DNA of 24,155 bases. Origin: an uncultured Eubacteriales bacterium (lineage in GTDB: Bacteria > Bacillota > Clostridia > Oscillospirales > CAG-382). The stretch spans positions 1 to 24,155 of the forward strand of contig URSI01000002.1 in the NCBI GenBank assembly GCA_900550505.1, given 5' to 3'. The notes beneath the pieces were generated by a model. The model searched no databases. It had not been told where the DNA came from and saw only the letters and a program-made list of their open reading frames with translations. Positions 7,872-16,015 of the stretch are shown piece by piece. A program made the translations under genes and the position numbers. Position 1 is the stretch's first letter. The number at the start of each line of letters is the position of its first letter.

Positions 7872-8961
7872 GATATTGGTGCTTTCAAACAGCGCGGCGG
7901 GTCTGTATCTTTTCCGGCGCGAACTGATATGCGCGCTTGCTGACCGTTTCGATATAGTTGCGGCGGTACCTGATGACGATCGGTACGCTGCAAGGCTGAG
8001 AAATCTGGGGTGCCGTATCGTGCATACGCAGGTGGACAGACGCGGTACGGACCCGTTCCGCGATATGAAGCTCTGTTTTCGGTACAGAAATTTGCTGAGG
8101 TCGGAAAAGCCTGTATTTGTGATATCCTATACGATAAAGCCTAACCTTTACGGCGGGTTCGCGTGCGCGAGGGCGGGAATTATACATTACGCCAATGTCA
8201 CGGGGTTAGGGAGCGCTTTTGAACATACATTGCTGCGAAGGCTCGTGCTGCTGATGTACCGCGTGTGCCTGAGACGTTCAAGCACCGTTTTCTTTGAAAA
8301 TGCCGGAAACCTTGATAGCCTTGTTTCACACGGAGCGGTTCGTCCGGAGCAGTGCTGCCTGCTGAACGGCGCCGGCGTGGATACGGCACGGTTTCCGTTT
8401 GAGCGGTATCCGCCTGAAAGATATGCCGTGAGATTTCTTTTCGTAGGACGTATAATGCGTGAAAAGGGCGTCAGTGAGTTGTTGACCGCCGTAAGGCGGC
8501 TGAGATCGGAAGGTACGGAGGCGGTCGTGACGATGGTAGGTCCGGAGGAGGAAAAATGTATTCCGGAGATAAATGCGGCGGCGGATGAAGGCGCCGTGAT
8601 ATACGAGGGATTCCGGGAGGATGTGCTTCCGTTTTACCGCGACTGCGATTGCCTTGTGCTCGCTTCGTACCATGAGGGAATGGCAAATGTGCTGCTGGAG
8701 GCGGCGTCCACCGGGCGTCCGCTGATAGCGAGCGATATACACGGCTGCCGCGAGGCGGTGGAGCCCGGTGTGAACGGGTTCCTTTGCCGTGCGGGCGACG
8801 TCGATTCACTTTACCGGTCGATGAAAAGCTTTTGCAGCCTTCCGTATGCCCGGCGTGCGGCGATGGGACGCGAAAGCCGTCGGATAGCCGAGGAGCGGTT
8901 TGACAGACGCAAGGTCATAGCTGCCACGCTTGACCGGCTGCTTCAGCCGCAGGAGGTTTGA
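7864..8961 (+). CDS. GT4 glycosyltransferase (PglA/CapM-like)
   Basis: A GT-B fold retaining glycosyltransferase of 365 residues, acting on the lipid-linked intermediate at the inner face of the membrane. The acceptor half has SYTIKPNLYGG and ANVTGLGSAF, hallmarks of the PglA/CapM group that often adds the second sugar after a PglC transferase. The donor half has FLFVGRIMREKGV, MVGPEEE and the E-x7-E type motif in SYHEGMANVLLEAASTG. The start is GTG 7864 because GGAGG at 7851-7855 lies 8 bases upstream and the protein then begins MDKILVLSN. An in-frame ATG at 7834 would add ten residues and lacks such a site. The donor sugar cannot be assigned. Confidence 0.9.
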   Translation: MDKILVLSNSAAGLYLFRRELICALADRFDIVAAVPDDDRYAARLRNLGCRIVHTQVDRRGTDPFRDMKLCFRYRNLLRSEKPVFVISYTIKPNLYGGFACARAGIIHYANVTGLGSAFEHTLLRRLVLLMYRVCLRRSSTVFFENAGNLDSLVSHGAVRPEQCCLLNGAGVDTARFPFERYPPERYAVRFLFVGRIMREKGVSELLTAVRRLRSEGTEAVVTMVGPEEEKCIPEINAAADEGAVIYEGFREDVLPFYRDCDCLVLASYHEGMANVLLEAASTGRPLIASDIHGCREAVEPGVNGFLCRAGDVDSLYRSMKSFCSLPYARRAAMGRESRRIAEERFDRRKVIAATLDRLLQPQEV

Positions 8962-8962
8962 A

Positions 8963-10069
8963 ATGGAGCCGCTGAGAGTTTTGCACATCGTCACACATAT
9001 GAATCGCGGCGGACTGGAGACGATGCTGATGAACTGCTACCGCGCGCTGGACAGAGAGGCGGTACAGTTTGATTTCCTGACCCATCGCGAGGGCAAAAAG
9101 GATTATGATGACGAGATATTGAGCATGGGAGGCAGGATATATCATCTGCCGCGGCTCGATCCGTTTTCGATTCCGTACCGTGCGGCGGCGTCCCGGTTTT
9201 TCAGGTCGCATACGGAATACCACACGGTTCATGCACATCTGGACTGCATGAGCGCGCCTGTACTGGGTATTGCCGCTGCAAACGGAGTCGCGCGGAGAAT
9301 AGCTCATTCACACAGCACGTTTGCGGAGCGTACATATGCACTGCCGGTCAAGCTTTGTTTTCGCAAAATGATACCGCGTGCGGCGACGCGCCTGCTTGCG
9401 TGCAGTGCCGGGGCGGGGCGGTTCATGTTCGGGAACAGTCCGTTCGAGGTGATACCGAACGGTATCGATACCGAACGATTTGATTTCAGCATTTCGCTGC
9501 GGGAAAGAGTTCGTGCCGCGGAGGGACTGGAACATAAGTTTGTTATCGGTCATGTGGGCGGTTTCAGACCCGTAAAAAATCACCGCTTTATCATTGAGCT
9601 GTTCGCGCGCATAGCCGAAAAGAGAAAAGACGCGCATTTGCTGCTGGTCGGAGATACTTTCGGAAGAACGGATATCGGCGAAACGGTAAAGGCGCGGGGC
9701 CTTGAGAAGAGGGTGACTTTTGCCGGCGTGAGGACAGATGTCGCCGCGCTGATGTGTGCTATGGATGTCTTTGTATTGCCGTCTCTGTTTGAGGGATTGC
9801 CCGTATCGCTTATAGAGGCGCAGACAAACGGTCTGCCGTGCGTTGTTTCTGAGGGAGTGACCGAAGAATGCCGGGTCACGGAGCTCGTGACACGGCTGCC
9901 GCTGGACGTATCGCTATGGGCGGACAAAGTGATCGCCGCGTCTTTTGTGCCGCGGCGCGGACACGGAAGAGAAGTGTTGACGGCAGGTTACGACGTTTCC
10001 GTGTGCGCACAAAGGCTTTGTGATATCTATCTGGGTACGGGGTCGGAAAAAATGCTTTCAAAGGTCTGA
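8963..10069 (+). CDS. GT4 glycosyltransferase (EpsF-like)
   Basis: This 368-residue GT-B enzyme opens with RVLHIVTHMNRGGLETMLMN, the usual N-terminal strand, glycine loop and helix of EpsF-like GT4 proteins. Later come HSHST, the FEVIPNGIDTERF linker, IGHVGGFRPVKNH and the nucleotide-sugar segment LFEGLPVSLIEAQTNGLP. The ATG at 8963 is chosen because AGGAGG (8951-8956) lies six bases upstream; the longer frame opening at 8930 reads into the previous gene. The stop of the preceding gene ends at 8961, so the two are nearly joined. Probable role: addition of an internal sugar of the repeat. Donor unknown. Confidence 0.9.
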   Translation: MEPLRVLHIVTHMNRGGLETMLMNCYRALDREAVQFDFLTHREGKKDYDDEILSMGGRIYHLPRLDPFSIPYRAAASRFFRSHTEYHTVHAHLDCMSAPVLGIAAANGVARRIAHSHSTFAERTYALPVKLCFRKMIPRAATRLLACSAGAGRFMFGNSPFEVIPNGIDTERFDFSISLRERVRAAEGLEHKFVIGHVGGFRPVKNHRFIIELFARIAEKRKDAHLLLVGDTFGRTDIGETVKARGLEKRVTFAGVRTDVAALMCAMDVFVLPSLFEGLPVSLIEAQTNGLPCVVSEGVTEECRVTELVTRLPLDVSLWADKVIAASFVPRRGHGREVLTAGYDVSVCAQRLCDIYLGTGSEKMLSKV

Positions 10070-10091
10070 GAATAAACTGCAAAGGGGAAAT

Positions 10092-11042
10092 ATGCATATG
10101 TCGGCGAGTGGTACCATGAACGAGCCGCTGCTCACGGTGTTCACACCGAGCTATAACCGGGCGCATCTGCTGACAAATTGTTACCGTTCTCTGAAAAGGC
10201 AGGACAGGAAGAATTTTATCTGGCTCGTTATCGATGACGGCTCTACCGACAACACGCGGGAGACGGTAGAGCAGATGATGACAGCAGAACGTGACTTTGA
10301 GATAAGGTACGTTTATAAGCCGAACGGCGGACTTCATACGGGATATAATCTTGCCATATCGCTGATGACTACTGAGCTTTCGGTCTGTATAGATTCGGAC
10401 GATATGCTTGCGGACGGTGCCGCAGGGTACATAGAAGAGGTTTGGGCACCTCAGCGCGGCCGTGAAGATATTGCCGGTATCGTGGGGCTCGACGTCACTA
10501 CCGAGGGCAAACGGATAGGGTGCGGACTTTGCGGCGGAGAGACGGTGAACGCCGCTTCATTGCTGTGCGTGAAGGGCTGCGGAGACAAGAAATACGTCGT
10601 GCGCAACGACCTGCTGCGCAGCGTTGCGCCGATGCCTGTTTTTGAGGGGGAAAAAAACTTCAACCCTCATTATCTGCTGCTGGCATTAAGCGACCGCTAT
10701 GATTTTGTCGCGGTCAACAGGCCGCTGTGCGTTGTCGATTATCAGCCCGACGGGATGAGCGCCGGCATATTCCGGCAGTATGTGAATTCTCCTAACAGCT
10801 TCGCGAGCCTCAGGCTCATGGTGATGAGCCGCGGCGAACTTCTCACGCCGGCATACAGGTACAGAAACGCCGCGCATTACGTTTCAAGCTCCATTATTGC
10901 GCGCCGTCGGGATTTCATAGCCGGTTCTCCGCAAAAGATGCTTACGATAGCGGCAATACCGTTGGGCGTTGCGATAACGGCTGCGGTGATGGCAAAGACT
11001 TTCGGATATCGGAAGAAACTCAGAAAAAGGCGCAGGGGGTGA
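10092..11042 (+). CDS. GT2 family glycosyltransferase
   Basis: A GT-A fold inverting glycosyltransferase of 316 residues. It shows LTVFTPSYNRAHLL at the N-terminus, WLVIDDGSTDNT, the YKPNGGLHTGYN loop and the metal-binding SVCIDSDDML (DxD type). The C-terminal 40 residues contain a hydrophobic stretch followed by a basic tail (KKLRKRRRG), probably a membrane anchor. The ATG at 10092 is preceded by AAGGGG at 10082-10087; a second in-frame ATG lies at 10098. It is the only GT2 enzyme in the locus. Donor sugar unknown. Confidence 0.88.
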   Translation: MHMSASGTMNEPLLTVFTPSYNRAHLLTNCYRSLKRQDRKNFIWLVIDDGSTDNTRETVEQMMTAERDFEIRYVYKPNGGLHTGYNLAISLMTTELSVCIDSDDMLADGAAGYIEEVWAPQRGREDIAGIVGLDVTTEGKRIGCGLCGGETVNAASLLCVKGCGDKKYVVRNDLLRSVAPMPVFEGEKNFNPHYLLLALSDRYDFVAVNRPLCVVDYQPDGMSAGIFRQYVNSPNSFASLRLMVMSRGELLTPAYRYRNAAHYVSSSIIARRRDFIAGSPQKMLTIAAIPLGVAITAAVMAKTFGYRKKLRKRRRG

Positions 11043-11046
11043 CCGT

Positions 11047-12177
11047 ATGGAACAAATATCCGTGCTGCTGGCGGTATGTCTTCTGCCGGCTGCGCTTAAC
11101 GATATCTCAATGTACAGAAAACGCCGTGTAACTGCCTGTGTGTCCGGAAACGATGCGGATCGTTCCGAAAAAAAAGAAACGTGGTTGTTCGCCGCCGTGA
11201 CAGTCGCTGTTCTGACGGTTTACGGCGGGCTGCGGACAAGCTTTAACGATACATATTTTTATATACATGCGTACGAGCGGCTCCGCGGTTTTGAATCTTT
11301 TTCCGATATGGATATGTCGCTCGGCGCGAACCCCGGATTCTTTTTTCTCAATGTTCTGCTCTCAGAAGCGGGACTCAGCTTTCACTGGCTGCTGCTGCTG
11401 ACGAGCTTTGTGTCGCAGTTCTGTGTTATATGGTTCTTCCGAAGATATTCGCCTTCCATGACGATGTCGGTACTCATGTACATATGCAGCGGCGCATACC
11501 TTTTTTCGCTTGCCGCGATCAAGCAGTGCGTAGCGACCGGACTTTGCCTTTCCGCGACTCACCATATGCTCAAGGGAAGAAAATTTTTGTACCTCGCGCT
11601 TGTCGCCGTAGCCGCTACGGTGCATCCTTATGCACTGCTTTATCTTGTAGCGCCGCTGCTCACGGTACGTCCGTGGAAGGCAACTACATATCTTATACTT
11701 GCTGCCGCTGCTGTAGCCGGAGCTGCATTTACCGAGTTGGTACAATTGCTTGCCGGTATAACGAGCGGGATAGGAGAGGAATATACCGCCGAGTATCTGT
11801 CGGGAGAGGGCGTCAATTTCCTGAGACTGCTCGTTTATTCCGTGCCTGTCGTTTTTTCGTTTGTACGTCGCCGGGAACTGTATACGGACAGTGACCGTGC
11901 GGAGAATCTTATGAGCAATATGTCCGTGCTTTGTTTTGCTTTGATGTTTCTGGCGCTGTTCGGAACGGCAAATATGTTCGCACGGCTGGCAAATTATTTT
12001 CAGATGTTCATGATGGCGGCGCTCCCGTGGATGCTTTTGAAATGCAAAGGCCGGCTTCAGGCCCCTGTCGTGTATGCGTTTGCGACATGTTACATGGTGT
12101 TCGCATTTTACAGCTACGCAGATTTCGGTATGTATTTCCGCAGGATAACCCTGGCGGAATTCATCCTCGGGGGATAG
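11047..12177 (+). CDS. EpsG/Wzy-like polysaccharide polymerase
   Basis: The 376-residue protein has roughly nine or ten hydrophobic segments. Its loop GLRTSFNDTYFYIHAYE near residue 60 matches the EpsG-family pattern (GLR, then D-T-x-x-Y). KQCVATGLCLSA and ATVHPYALLYL in the centre are further family-like segments. Proteins of this kind join lipid-linked repeat units on the outer face of the membrane. It is the only polymerase candidate in the locus and sits among the glycosyltransferase genes. The start lies four bases after the GT2 stop, with a GGGGGTGA-type site upstream. Assignment rests on topology and short motifs, so it is less sure than those of the enzymes around it. Confidence 0.78.
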   Translation: MEQISVLLAVCLLPAALNDISMYRKRRVTACVSGNDADRSEKKETWLFAAVTVAVLTVYGGLRTSFNDTYFYIHAYERLRGFESFSDMDMSLGANPGFFFLNVLLSEAGLSFHWLLLLTSFVSQFCVIWFFRRYSPSMTMSVLMYICSGAYLFSLAAIKQCVATGLCLSATHHMLKGRKFLYLALVAVAATVHPYALLYLVAPLLTVRPWKATTYLILAAAAVAGAAFTELVQLLAGITSGIGEEYTAEYLSGEGVNFLRLLVYSVPVVFSFVRRRELYTDSDRAENLMSNMSVLCFALMFLALFGTANMFARLANYFQMFMMAALPWMLLKCKGRLQAPVVYAFATCYMVFAFYSYADFGMYFRRITLAEFILGG

Positions 12178-12181
12178 CTTC

Positions 12182-13372
12182 ATGAGAGTGATAGTCATAC
12201 ATTCCAACCTTGAACCCGGAGGCGCCGAAACAAGTCTGATAGGACTGCTGGAGGCATTGGATTCACACGGATGTGAGGTAGACTTGTTTTTGTACAGACA
12301 CGAGGGCGCATTGATGAGGTTCATACCGAAGGGCGTCAGGCTGCTTCCGGAATGCAGGGTGACGCGTGCATTTGACCTGCCTGCGAAAGAGGCTCTGCGG
12401 CGCGGGGGCTTTGCGGCAGTGGCGGCACGTTCTGCGGCAAAATTCCTCATTGCACTGCGACGTTCATTCGGATATGCGCTTTCGCCGGACGGACTTTCCT
12501 ATCTTTCCAAACGTCTGGTGCACAGGCTGGCATTGCCGTTCATACCGCGCATACCGGGTGAATACGATCTTTGCCTGAGCTTTATCGATCCGCATTACAT
12601 CGCGGTGCACAGGACGCGGGCAAAACGGGTAATAGGCTGGCTGCACACTGACTTCGGGGCAATAGGGTGCGCTTCCGGTGCTGATATCCGTATGTGGGGC
12701 GGCTGCGACCGCATAGCTACGGTCTCACATTCGTGCAAAAGAGCGTTCGACAGTGCAATGTCTTCGCTGGCGTACAAGAGCTTTGTTGCGGAAAACATAC
12801 TTTCATGCAATATGGTAAAAAGCCAAAGCCTCGCGGCTTTGGGCGCGGAGATGGACCGCGGCGCGTTCAAGCTGCTTTCGGTAGGCAGATTCGCTCATGC
12901 AAAAAATTTCGACAACATTCCCGATATCTGTCACCGTATACGCAAATTCGGATATGATTGCGTGTGGTATATTATCGGGTACGGAGGAGATGAAGAGCTG
13001 ATAAAAAGGAGGATCAAAGAAGCCGGATGCGGTGATTCTGTGATATTGCTCGGCAGACGTGATAATCCATACCCTTATATCGCCGCGTGTGACCTTTACG
13101 TGCAGCCCTCGCGTTATGAAGGAAAGTCGGTGGCCGTCAGAGAAGCGCAGATGCTCGGCAAATGTGTGGTGATAACTGCATATCCCACTTCCGCATCACA
13201 GCTGGAAGACGGGGTGGACGGCGTGATCGTACCTCTTGATAATGCCGGATGTGCTGCCGGGATAGCCGCGCTGCTTGCTGATGCCGGGCGAAGACGCAGG
13301 ATATCCGCCGAATGTTCAAGACGCGACTACTCAAATTCCGATCGGTGGGCTGCGTTAGTACAAGGTTTTTGA
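12182..13372 (+). CDS. GT4 glycosyltransferase
   Basis: A third GT-B enzyme, 396 residues. The N-terminus VIVIHSNLEPGGAETSLIGL has the family glycine loop (GGAE). The C-terminal half has LLSVGRFAHAKNFDNIPDIC, YIIGYGGDEELI, and the donor-binding stretch QPSRYEGKSVAVREAQMLGK, followed by the usual TAYPTSASQLEDGVDG segment. It starts four bases after the polymerase stop, with GGGGGA before the ATG. It very likely adds a sugar or branch to the repeat unit. The central part (about 80-130) is longer than in the other two GT4 enzymes, so the three are not recent duplicates. Confidence 0.88.
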   Translation: MRVIVIHSNLEPGGAETSLIGLLEALDSHGCEVDLFLYRHEGALMRFIPKGVRLLPECRVTRAFDLPAKEALRRGGFAAVAARSAAKFLIALRRSFGYALSPDGLSYLSKRLVHRLALPFIPRIPGEYDLCLSFIDPHYIAVHRTRAKRVIGWLHTDFGAIGCASGADIRMWGGCDRIATVSHSCKRAFDSAMSSLAYKSFVAENILSCNMVKSQSLAALGAEMDRGAFKLLSVGRFAHAKNFDNIPDICHRIRKFGYDCVWYIIGYGGDEELIKRRIKEAGCGDSVILLGRRDNPYPYIAACDLYVQPSRYEGKSVAVREAQMLGKCVVITAYPTSASQLEDGVDGVIVPLDNAGCAAGIAALLADAGRRRRISAECSRRDYSNSDRWAALVQGF

Positions 13373-13403
13373 TTTCTTGTTTGTTACCGGGAAAGGTTTT
13401 GTT

Positions 13404-14450
13404 ATGTTCTTTTTTATAATGGCATGTCTGTTTGCCAGCTTTGGATACAATGTCTTAAGCCTCAGCCGCTACGGATGGATACCGGTGGCAGTAATGACTG
13501 CAATTGCGTTATTCTGTGTTGCGTTTATGGGGATCCCGCGGCTTTTTGAGCTGAAAATGTCGAAATATGCGTATGCTTGTTTTGCCTTATCGATGTACTT
13601 TGCGGCGCTGTTATTCATAAGAGACGTGCTGCTGGCATTGACGGACGGGTTCGGAAAATCATATGAACTGCCGTCGCTTGCCGCCGTAGCGCTGCTGACG
13701 GCAGTGATAGGCGCAGTCGGTGTCAGAAATGCCGTCTGTGTCCGCACCGTCCGGTACAATATCCCCGTGAAATCCCCGGGGATCCGGCGCATAGGCTTTT
13801 TCAGCGACCTTCATTTGGGCAATGTTGTCGGCGCCGCCCACACGTGCCGCGTTGCAGCGCTTTTGAATGACGCGGATTGTGATGTGGTCATTTTCGGAGG
13901 CGATATGTTTACGGGCGATCCGTGTGCGGTGCGTGACCGGGATGACGCCGCAGCGGCACTTAAGACGATACATACACGTTACGGATGCTTTGCCTGCCGG
14001 GGAAACCACGACGCTGAAAGTGCGGTGATGACGGATTTTATGCGCCGTGCCGGCATTCGTTTGCTGGTCGATGCGGCAGTCGAACTCGAAGGTCTGACGT
14101 TTGTATTCCGGGAGGATCACCGCAGACAGAAATTTTACGGGATCTCACAAAGTATTTCCGATATCGTCGGTAAAGACTGCCGGAGCCCGTTGATCGTGGT
14201 GGATCATGAACCGAACCGCATGGAGGAGGCTGTAGAGTCGGGCGCGGCGCTGGTCCTCAGCGGTCACACCCACGCAGGGCAGCTTTTTCCTGCAAATATA
14301 CTTTACAGGTTTATGTATAAACCGAGTTATGGGGTATACAGGAAAGGTGATACATACGCCGTAACTTCGTGCGGCGCGGGGCTCTGGGGACCGCCCATGC
14401 GTACGGGCAGCCGAAGTGAGATCGTAATAATAGAATTGAATAACGGGTGA
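13404..14450 (+). CDS. Membrane-anchored metallophosphoesterase (YkuE/YaeI-like)
   Basis: About four membrane helices (residues 1-110) precede a calcineurin-like phosphoesterase domain. The metal-binding blocks appear in order: FSDLHLG (D135, H137), FGGDMF (D167), RGNHD (N201, H202), VVDHEP and SGHTHAGQLFP. The substrate cannot be inferred; relatives act on phospholipid-type or isoprenoid phosphates. ATG 13404 is preferred since GGGAAAGG lies 8 bases upstream; the TTG at 13377 has no such site. It follows the last glycosyltransferase by about 30 bases and probably belongs to the same transcript. A role in recycling the undecaprenyl carrier or trimming a phosphorylated lipid intermediate is only a guess. 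Confidence 0.87.
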   Translation: MFFFIMACLFASFGYNVLSLSRYGWIPVAVMTAIALFCVAFMGIPRLFELKMSKYAYACFALSMYFAALLFIRDVLLALTDGFGKSYELPSLAAVALLTAVIGAVGVRNAVCVRTVRYNIPVKSPGIRRIGFFSDLHLGNVVGAAHTCRVAALLNDADCDVVIFGGDMFTGDPCAVRDRDDAAAALKTIHTRYGCFACRGNHDAESAVMTDFMRRAGIRLLVDAAVELEGLTFVFREDHRRQKFYGISQSISDIVGKDCRSPLIVVDHEPNRMEEAVESGAALVLSGHTHAGQLFPANILYRFMYKPSYGVYRKGDTYAVTSCGAGLWGPPMRTGSRSEIVIIELNNG

Positions 14451-14516
14451 GTATAAAAACGTAACATAATTGTACTTTTTCTCTTTTACTTACAAATGAG
14501 CAGGAGAAGAAATCAC

Positions 14517-14545
14517 TTGATTTTTTATAAAAGATGGTGTAAAAT
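14517..14545 (+). promoter_or_regulatory. Sigma-A-type promoter for the zinc-ribbon gene pair
   Basis: TTGATT (14517-14522) and TAAAAT (14540-14545) are separated by exactly 17 bases in an A/T-rich gap. The ATG at 14576 follows with a GGGAGG site at 14561-14566. No hairpin terminator for the preceding polysaccharide genes was seen between 14451 and this promoter. Confidence 0.75.
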
Positions 14546-14575
14546 CAAAATACAGAAAATGGGAGGTTGTGTGTA

Positions 14576-15322
14576 ATGCTGAATTTTACTTTGGACGATG
14601 CTCCCGGAACGCGGGTATGTCCGTTCTGCGGCGCGGCGACCGGGGAAGGTTCCTTTTGTCCGGAGTGCGGCGCCCGAATCGACGGTGTCGCAGCAGAAAC
14701 TCAGGCTTTGAACGAAGATAAGAAACAGCCGGACGAGGCTTCTGCATTGAAGGAAAACGAAATGAACGAGTCGGAGGCGTCCGGTCCGGATGCCGGCGAT
14801 ACCGCTTCTGCCGGTGCTGCCGGTGCTGCCGGTGCTGCCGGTGCTGCCGGTGCTACCGGTGCTGCCGGTGCTGCCGGAACGGGAACGGTAGATTCACACT
14901 CGGAAGATCAGCGTTCGGAAAATACTGACGGTAAGGCGGAAGAGAGCAGTTTCAAAGGTCCATCGGGGCAGGACGGTGCAGCGGCGAACGTACATTCGAC
15001 GGGTATCGCAGATGCAGCGGTTTGCTACACCGATCCTTTGGCAGGCGGCATCGTTTCGACGGCACAGTGGTTCGGTATCATGCTTTTGCTGGCTATACCG
15101 GTGGTAAATTTCATTATGCTGATAGTTTGGGCTGCGTGTGCAAGGAGAAAGAGCCTTTCAAACTTTGCAAAGGCATCGTTGATCTGGGTACTGGTAGTGT
15201 TTATCATATCGTTCCTTGCGGTCGCAACGCTGTTCGTGCTCGTGGCATTGGGAGTAATAGTAATCCCCGAGCAGTGGAACGACTACACTTATTGGGCAAA
15301 TAATTTCGGCTTGAGTGCCTGA
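14576..15322 (+). CDS. Zinc-ribbon membrane protein with Ala/Gly repeat linker
   Basis: This 248-residue protein has an N-terminal zinc ribbon of the C-x2-C-x9-C-x2-C type (C15, C18, C28, C31). An acidic, low-complexity cytoplasmic linker follows (about 40-155) and contains an Ala-Gly-Ala run encoded by a 9-bp tandem repeat. Two membrane helices (about 160-188 and 198-232) close the protein. The function is unknown; proteins of this layout are common in Clostridia and usually lack assigned roles. The ATG at 14576 is preferred over TTG 14567 because GGGAGG lies 9 bases upstream. It is the first gene after a good promoter and is followed 42 bases later by a second zinc-ribbon membrane gene. Confidence 0.85.
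   Translation: MLNFTLDDAPGTRVCPFCGAATGEGSFCPECGARIDGVAAETQALNEDKKQPDEASALKENEMNESEASGPDAGDTASAGAAGAAGAAGAAGATGAAGAAGTGTVDSHSEDQRSENTDGKAEESSFKGPSGQDGAAANVHSTGIADAAVCYTDPLAGGIVSTAQWFGIMLLLAIPVVNFIMLIVWAACARRKSLSNFAKASLIWVLVVFIISFLAVATLFVLVALGVIVIPEQWNDYTYWANNFGLSA
14811..14873 (+). repeat. Seven tandem copies of a 9-bp unit (CCGGTGCTG)
   Basis: Seven contiguous copies of CCGGTGCTG are present; copy five ends in A instead of G, changing Ala to Thr. The array lies inside the zinc-ribbon gene and encodes an Ala-Gly-Ala linker. As the unit is a multiple of three, gain or loss of copies would change linker length but not the reading frame. Confidence 0.92.
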
Positions 15323-15364
15323 CGCAACATTTTATTTCTGAGGTTTCGAAAGAGGTATTTTTAC

Positions 15365-15745
15365 ATGGCATTTTGTTCTAAATGCGGCAAGCAGATCGAT
15401 GACGGTGCGAAATTTTGTTCCGGCTGCGGCGCTCCGACAGGAGGCGTGGAGGGAAGAAACAGTGCTCTCGAGGACAACGAGAAGCTTTTTGCAATACTCG
15501 GCTATATATTTCCCATACTGTTTTTTGTTCCGCTGCTGAATGAAAAGCGCTCTGATTTCGCGACGTTTCATTCGAATCAGAATCTGGTCGTACTGATCTC
15601 CTACGTTATCTGCGGGATCATCCCGATCGTCGGCTGGATCGCTTCGGTGTTTGTTTTCGTGTGTGTCGTTCTGGGCATCATTTCCGCCGCGAAAGGTGAA
15701 ACGAAAGAAATGCCGCTGCTCGGAAGGATCAGGATCATCAAGTGA
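15365..15745 (+). CDS. Small zinc-ribbon membrane protein (DUF4870/Tic20-like)
   Basis: The 126-residue product starts with a zinc ribbon (C4, C7, C18, C21; FCSKCG and FCSGCG). A short linker leads to three hydrophobic segments (about 41-58, 74-90 and 90-110) with HSNQNLVV between the first and second. That His-x2-Gln-type loop and the overall topology resemble DUF4870/Tic20-like membrane proteins. The function is unknown. An AGAGG site lies about 9 bases before the ATG. It shares a promoter with the previous gene and is followed by a strong terminator. Confidence 0.83.
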   Translation: MAFCSKCGKQIDDGAKFCSGCGAPTGGVEGRNSALEDNEKLFAILGYIFPILFFVPLLNEKRSDFATFHSNQNLVVLISYVICGIIPIVGWIASVFVFVCVVLGIISAAKGETKEMPLLGRIRIIK

Positions 15746-15786
15746 TAGTCCGGAGCAGGTCGTTGTTTTAACCGAATACATTGCGC

Positions 15787-15824
15787 TGCCGCATGACACT
15801 TCAGGTCATGCGGCATCATTTTTT
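15787..15824 (+). terminator. Rho-independent terminator after the zinc-ribbon pair
   Basis: An 11-bp perfect stem (TGCCGCATGAC at 15787-15797 with GTCATGCGGCA at 15805-15815) and a 7-base loop are followed by a T-run ending at 15824. Confidence 0.93.
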
Positions 15825-15980
15825 GGCTGATTTGCGTATCTGCTGACAGAACGTTTTACAAAATAATGCATATTATGTACCAAGGTGTGTGCCGCGCCGG
15901 TCAATATGGCCGATGTATAATGCCGGAGCTTCTAATGACAGGGTCCGGTATAATAAGCGCGTTGCATGGTGCGGCTGCCT

Positions 15981-15996
15981 TTAGTCACGTGACTAA
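15981..15996. promoter_or_regulatory. 16-bp perfect palindrome upstream of the Cys-rich gene
   Basis: TTAGTCACGTGACTAA reads the same on both strands without a spacer. It ends 7 bases before the GGAGGT ribosome binding site (16004-16009) of the Cys-rich protein gene. Position and symmetry suggest binding of a dimeric regulator; with no loop, an RNA hairpin role is less likely. The remaining part of the gap (15825-15980) has TATAAT boxes at 15916 and 15949 without matching -35 boxes. Confidence 0.5.
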
Positions 15997-16015
15997 TCCA
16001 AACGGAGGTAAAACC

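Noticed and set aside
11362..12450. Minus-strand open frame of 362 codons opposite the polymerase and third GT4 genes
   Set aside because: No domain, biased composition, and it spans two solid plus-strand genes.
13770..13786. Palindrome ATCCCCGGGGAT near the middle of the metallophosphoesterase gene
   Set aside because: It lies within coding sequence with ordinary codons; no reason to assign a function.
15851..15877. Possible sporulation (sigma-K or sigma-E like) promoter before the Cys-rich gene, AC-N16-CATATTAT
   Set aside because: Only a partial match to either consensus, far from the start codon; too weak to annotate although it would suit a spore-coat role.
15916..15954. Two TATAAT boxes upstream of the Cys-rich gene
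   Set aside because: Neither has a recognisable -35 box at 16-18 bases, so the actual promoter cannot be chosen.
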